NCBI GenBank assembly: GCA_018648585.1
Contig: JABGQW010000012.1
Span: 1-56,993, forward strand
DNA length: 56,993 nucleotides
From: a bacterium
GTDB lineage: Bacteria; Patescibacteriota; Gracilibacteria; UBA4473
Reading direction: 5' to 3'
In this document: piece by piece, positions 56,382 to 56,993 of the stretch
How the letters are laid out: every line of letters starts with the position of its first letter
Position numbering within the stretch: the stretch's first letter is position 1
Position numbers and translations under genes: made by a program
Notes under the pieces: generated by a model
Database searches by the model: none
The model's input: only the letters and a program-made list of their open reading frames with translations
Told to the model about the DNA's origin: nothing

Positions 56382-56977
56382 TTAATCAGATTTTCTGTCT
56401 TCTGTGCCAACTGTAATTCTTACAAGAGAATTTTCCTTCGGCCCAACTCCGTGATCAGAAATCCTAATTTTATGAATCGCTCCTTTCTTTTTGGAGGCCA
56501 TAACATAAACATACTGACTGTTCGATAAAGGACTTTCTTGTATTTTACTTATTATACATCCTTTGTCCTGAAGTCTTTTTACAACCGCCTTTTGTGTTGA
56601 CTCTATTAATTTCTTATTTTTTTCCTTTTTTTAATTTCTTCCACCCAATCGTCGTCCCGTTGTCTTTTTTTCTCTAAAAATTCTTTTTTTATTTTTTCAA
56701 ATGAAGGCTTCTCTGTGTTTTTAAAGAATTCCATGGCAGACTCAAGAGATTCTTTCAACTTTTCAACGGCATCTTCGATTATACTATCAGTCCAACTAAA
56801 AATATGATGATAGCTAAACCCTTCTTCATCTATAAACAAACGATTTCCCGCCAGGTTTTCTCTCACTAATTTTTCAACCTGTGGTAAAAATTTTTCTGCT
56901 TGTTTCGCGTCCTTTTCCCTTTTTTTATAGAGTTCTCTTTTAGGGTCAAGACAACTTAACGGGTCAATTAAAACCTG
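56382..56977 (-). pseudogene. Frameshifted hypothetical gene (two overlapping frames)
   Basis: On the minus strand one frame is open from 56977 to its TAA at 56606, without any ATG start; the first GTG is at 56866. It reads LIDPLSCLDPKREL, then a helical Lys/Glu-rich part (EKLKESLESAMEFFKNTEK) and ends VEEIKKRKKIRN. At the A7-GG-A7 tract (56618-56633 on +) a shift by one base leads into a second frame, open to TAA 56382-56384: KKLIESTQKAVVKRLQDKGC, then SQYVYVMASKKKGAIHKIRI and ending TEDRKSD. Both parts look like protein and neither has a good start. Codon use (AGA, ATA, GGA) differs from most genes here. It is either a pseudogene, an assembly error, or a gene read by slippage. The 5' end may also be damaged or lie beyond the window. 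Confidence 0.6.
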
Positions 56978-56993
56978 TTAACCTTTTCTATGA

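Noticed and set aside
1-56993. Recoding of TGA (glycine, as in Gracilibacteria/Absconditabacteria)
   Set aside because: Many genes stop at TGA in ATGA overlaps and conserved proteins contain no internal TGA, so the standard bacterial code applies.
1-56993. CRISPR arrays, insertion sequences, phage genes, rRNA genes, replication origin
   Set aside because: I saw no regularly spaced repeats, transposase motifs, phage structural genes, rRNA segments or dnaA/DnaA-box clusters.

Overview
The window looks like chromosomal DNA of a Candidate Phyla Radiation bacterium (Patescibacteria), possibly Peregrinibacteria-like. This rests on gene content: a DUF4012 membrane protein, several type IV secretion pilin-like hairpin proteins (PF18895-type), a VirD4/TraD-like ATPase, very tight spacing, and almost no Shine-Dalgarno sites. 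TGA is an ordinary stop codon (for example in the ATGA overlaps at 4727, 12761 and 25318), which argues against the TGA-as-glycine code of Gracilibacteria and Absconditabacteria. There is no rRNA in the window, so the placement is an inference. Most genes share an A/T-homopolymer-rich style. The left edge (63-2328), ridA (22980-23375) and the right edge (56382-56977) look different in composition.

Layout. 0-3 kb: a secreted protein with a C-terminal sorting domain of T9SS type A, and a small orphan. 2.8-7.4 kb: a HAD hydrolase facing a reverse operon dus / TRM9-like methyltransferase / cysteine desulfurase-like / exonuclease III. 7.5-10.6 kb: a 1043-residue orphan. 10.5-16.6 kb: DUF192 lipoprotein, FAM173-like methyltransferase, gpsA-like, a DnaQ fused to a helicase-dead DinG-like domain, rbfA, rdgB, a GNAT, and a 65-bp tandem duplication. 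16.7-26.4 kb: pyrH, a PilX-like protein, gpmI, murC, asnS, ridA, aspS, two membrane proteins. 26.4-36.9 kb: two small secreted proteins, uvrB, a YtxH-like protein, pheT, DUF4012, clpC. 36.9-45.1 kb: a VirD4-like ATPase, a Phd/RelE toxin-antitoxin pair, tuf, an oxidative-stress operon (PerR-like, Dps, peroxiredoxin), mtaB and an orphan. 45.2-48.1 kb: tRNA-Lys and tRNA-Ala downstream of a small membrane protein, then two proteins each built of three pilin-like hairpins. 48.2-56 kb: a MutY-MutT fusion, ftsK, a PfkB kinase, a single-hairpin pilin, recG and orphans. The window ends in a frameshifted gene.

Common themes. (1) Many starts lie only 6-9 nt downstream of a -10 box, so leaderless mRNAs seem widespread. 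The -35 boxes of the leaderless genes are often TTGCNN, whereas several leadered genes use TTGACT/TTGACA. One palindromic TTGCAA appears to serve two divergent promoters. (2) Five of six predicted signal-peptidase-I substrates have glutamine at mature position +1, and one of them carries a T9SS-like sorting tail; both are Bacteroidota-style traits. (3) Surface machinery: VirD4-like ATPase, one-hairpin and three-hairpin pilin-like proteins, PilX-like protein, DUF4012. (4) Oxidative damage control: PerR-like regulator with a 7-1-7 palindrome at its promoter, Dps, peroxiredoxin, RdgB, exonuclease III, and a MutY that has no cysteine ligands for the Fe-S cluster but carries a complete Nudix box. 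(5) A tRNA-modification operon and other translation genes.
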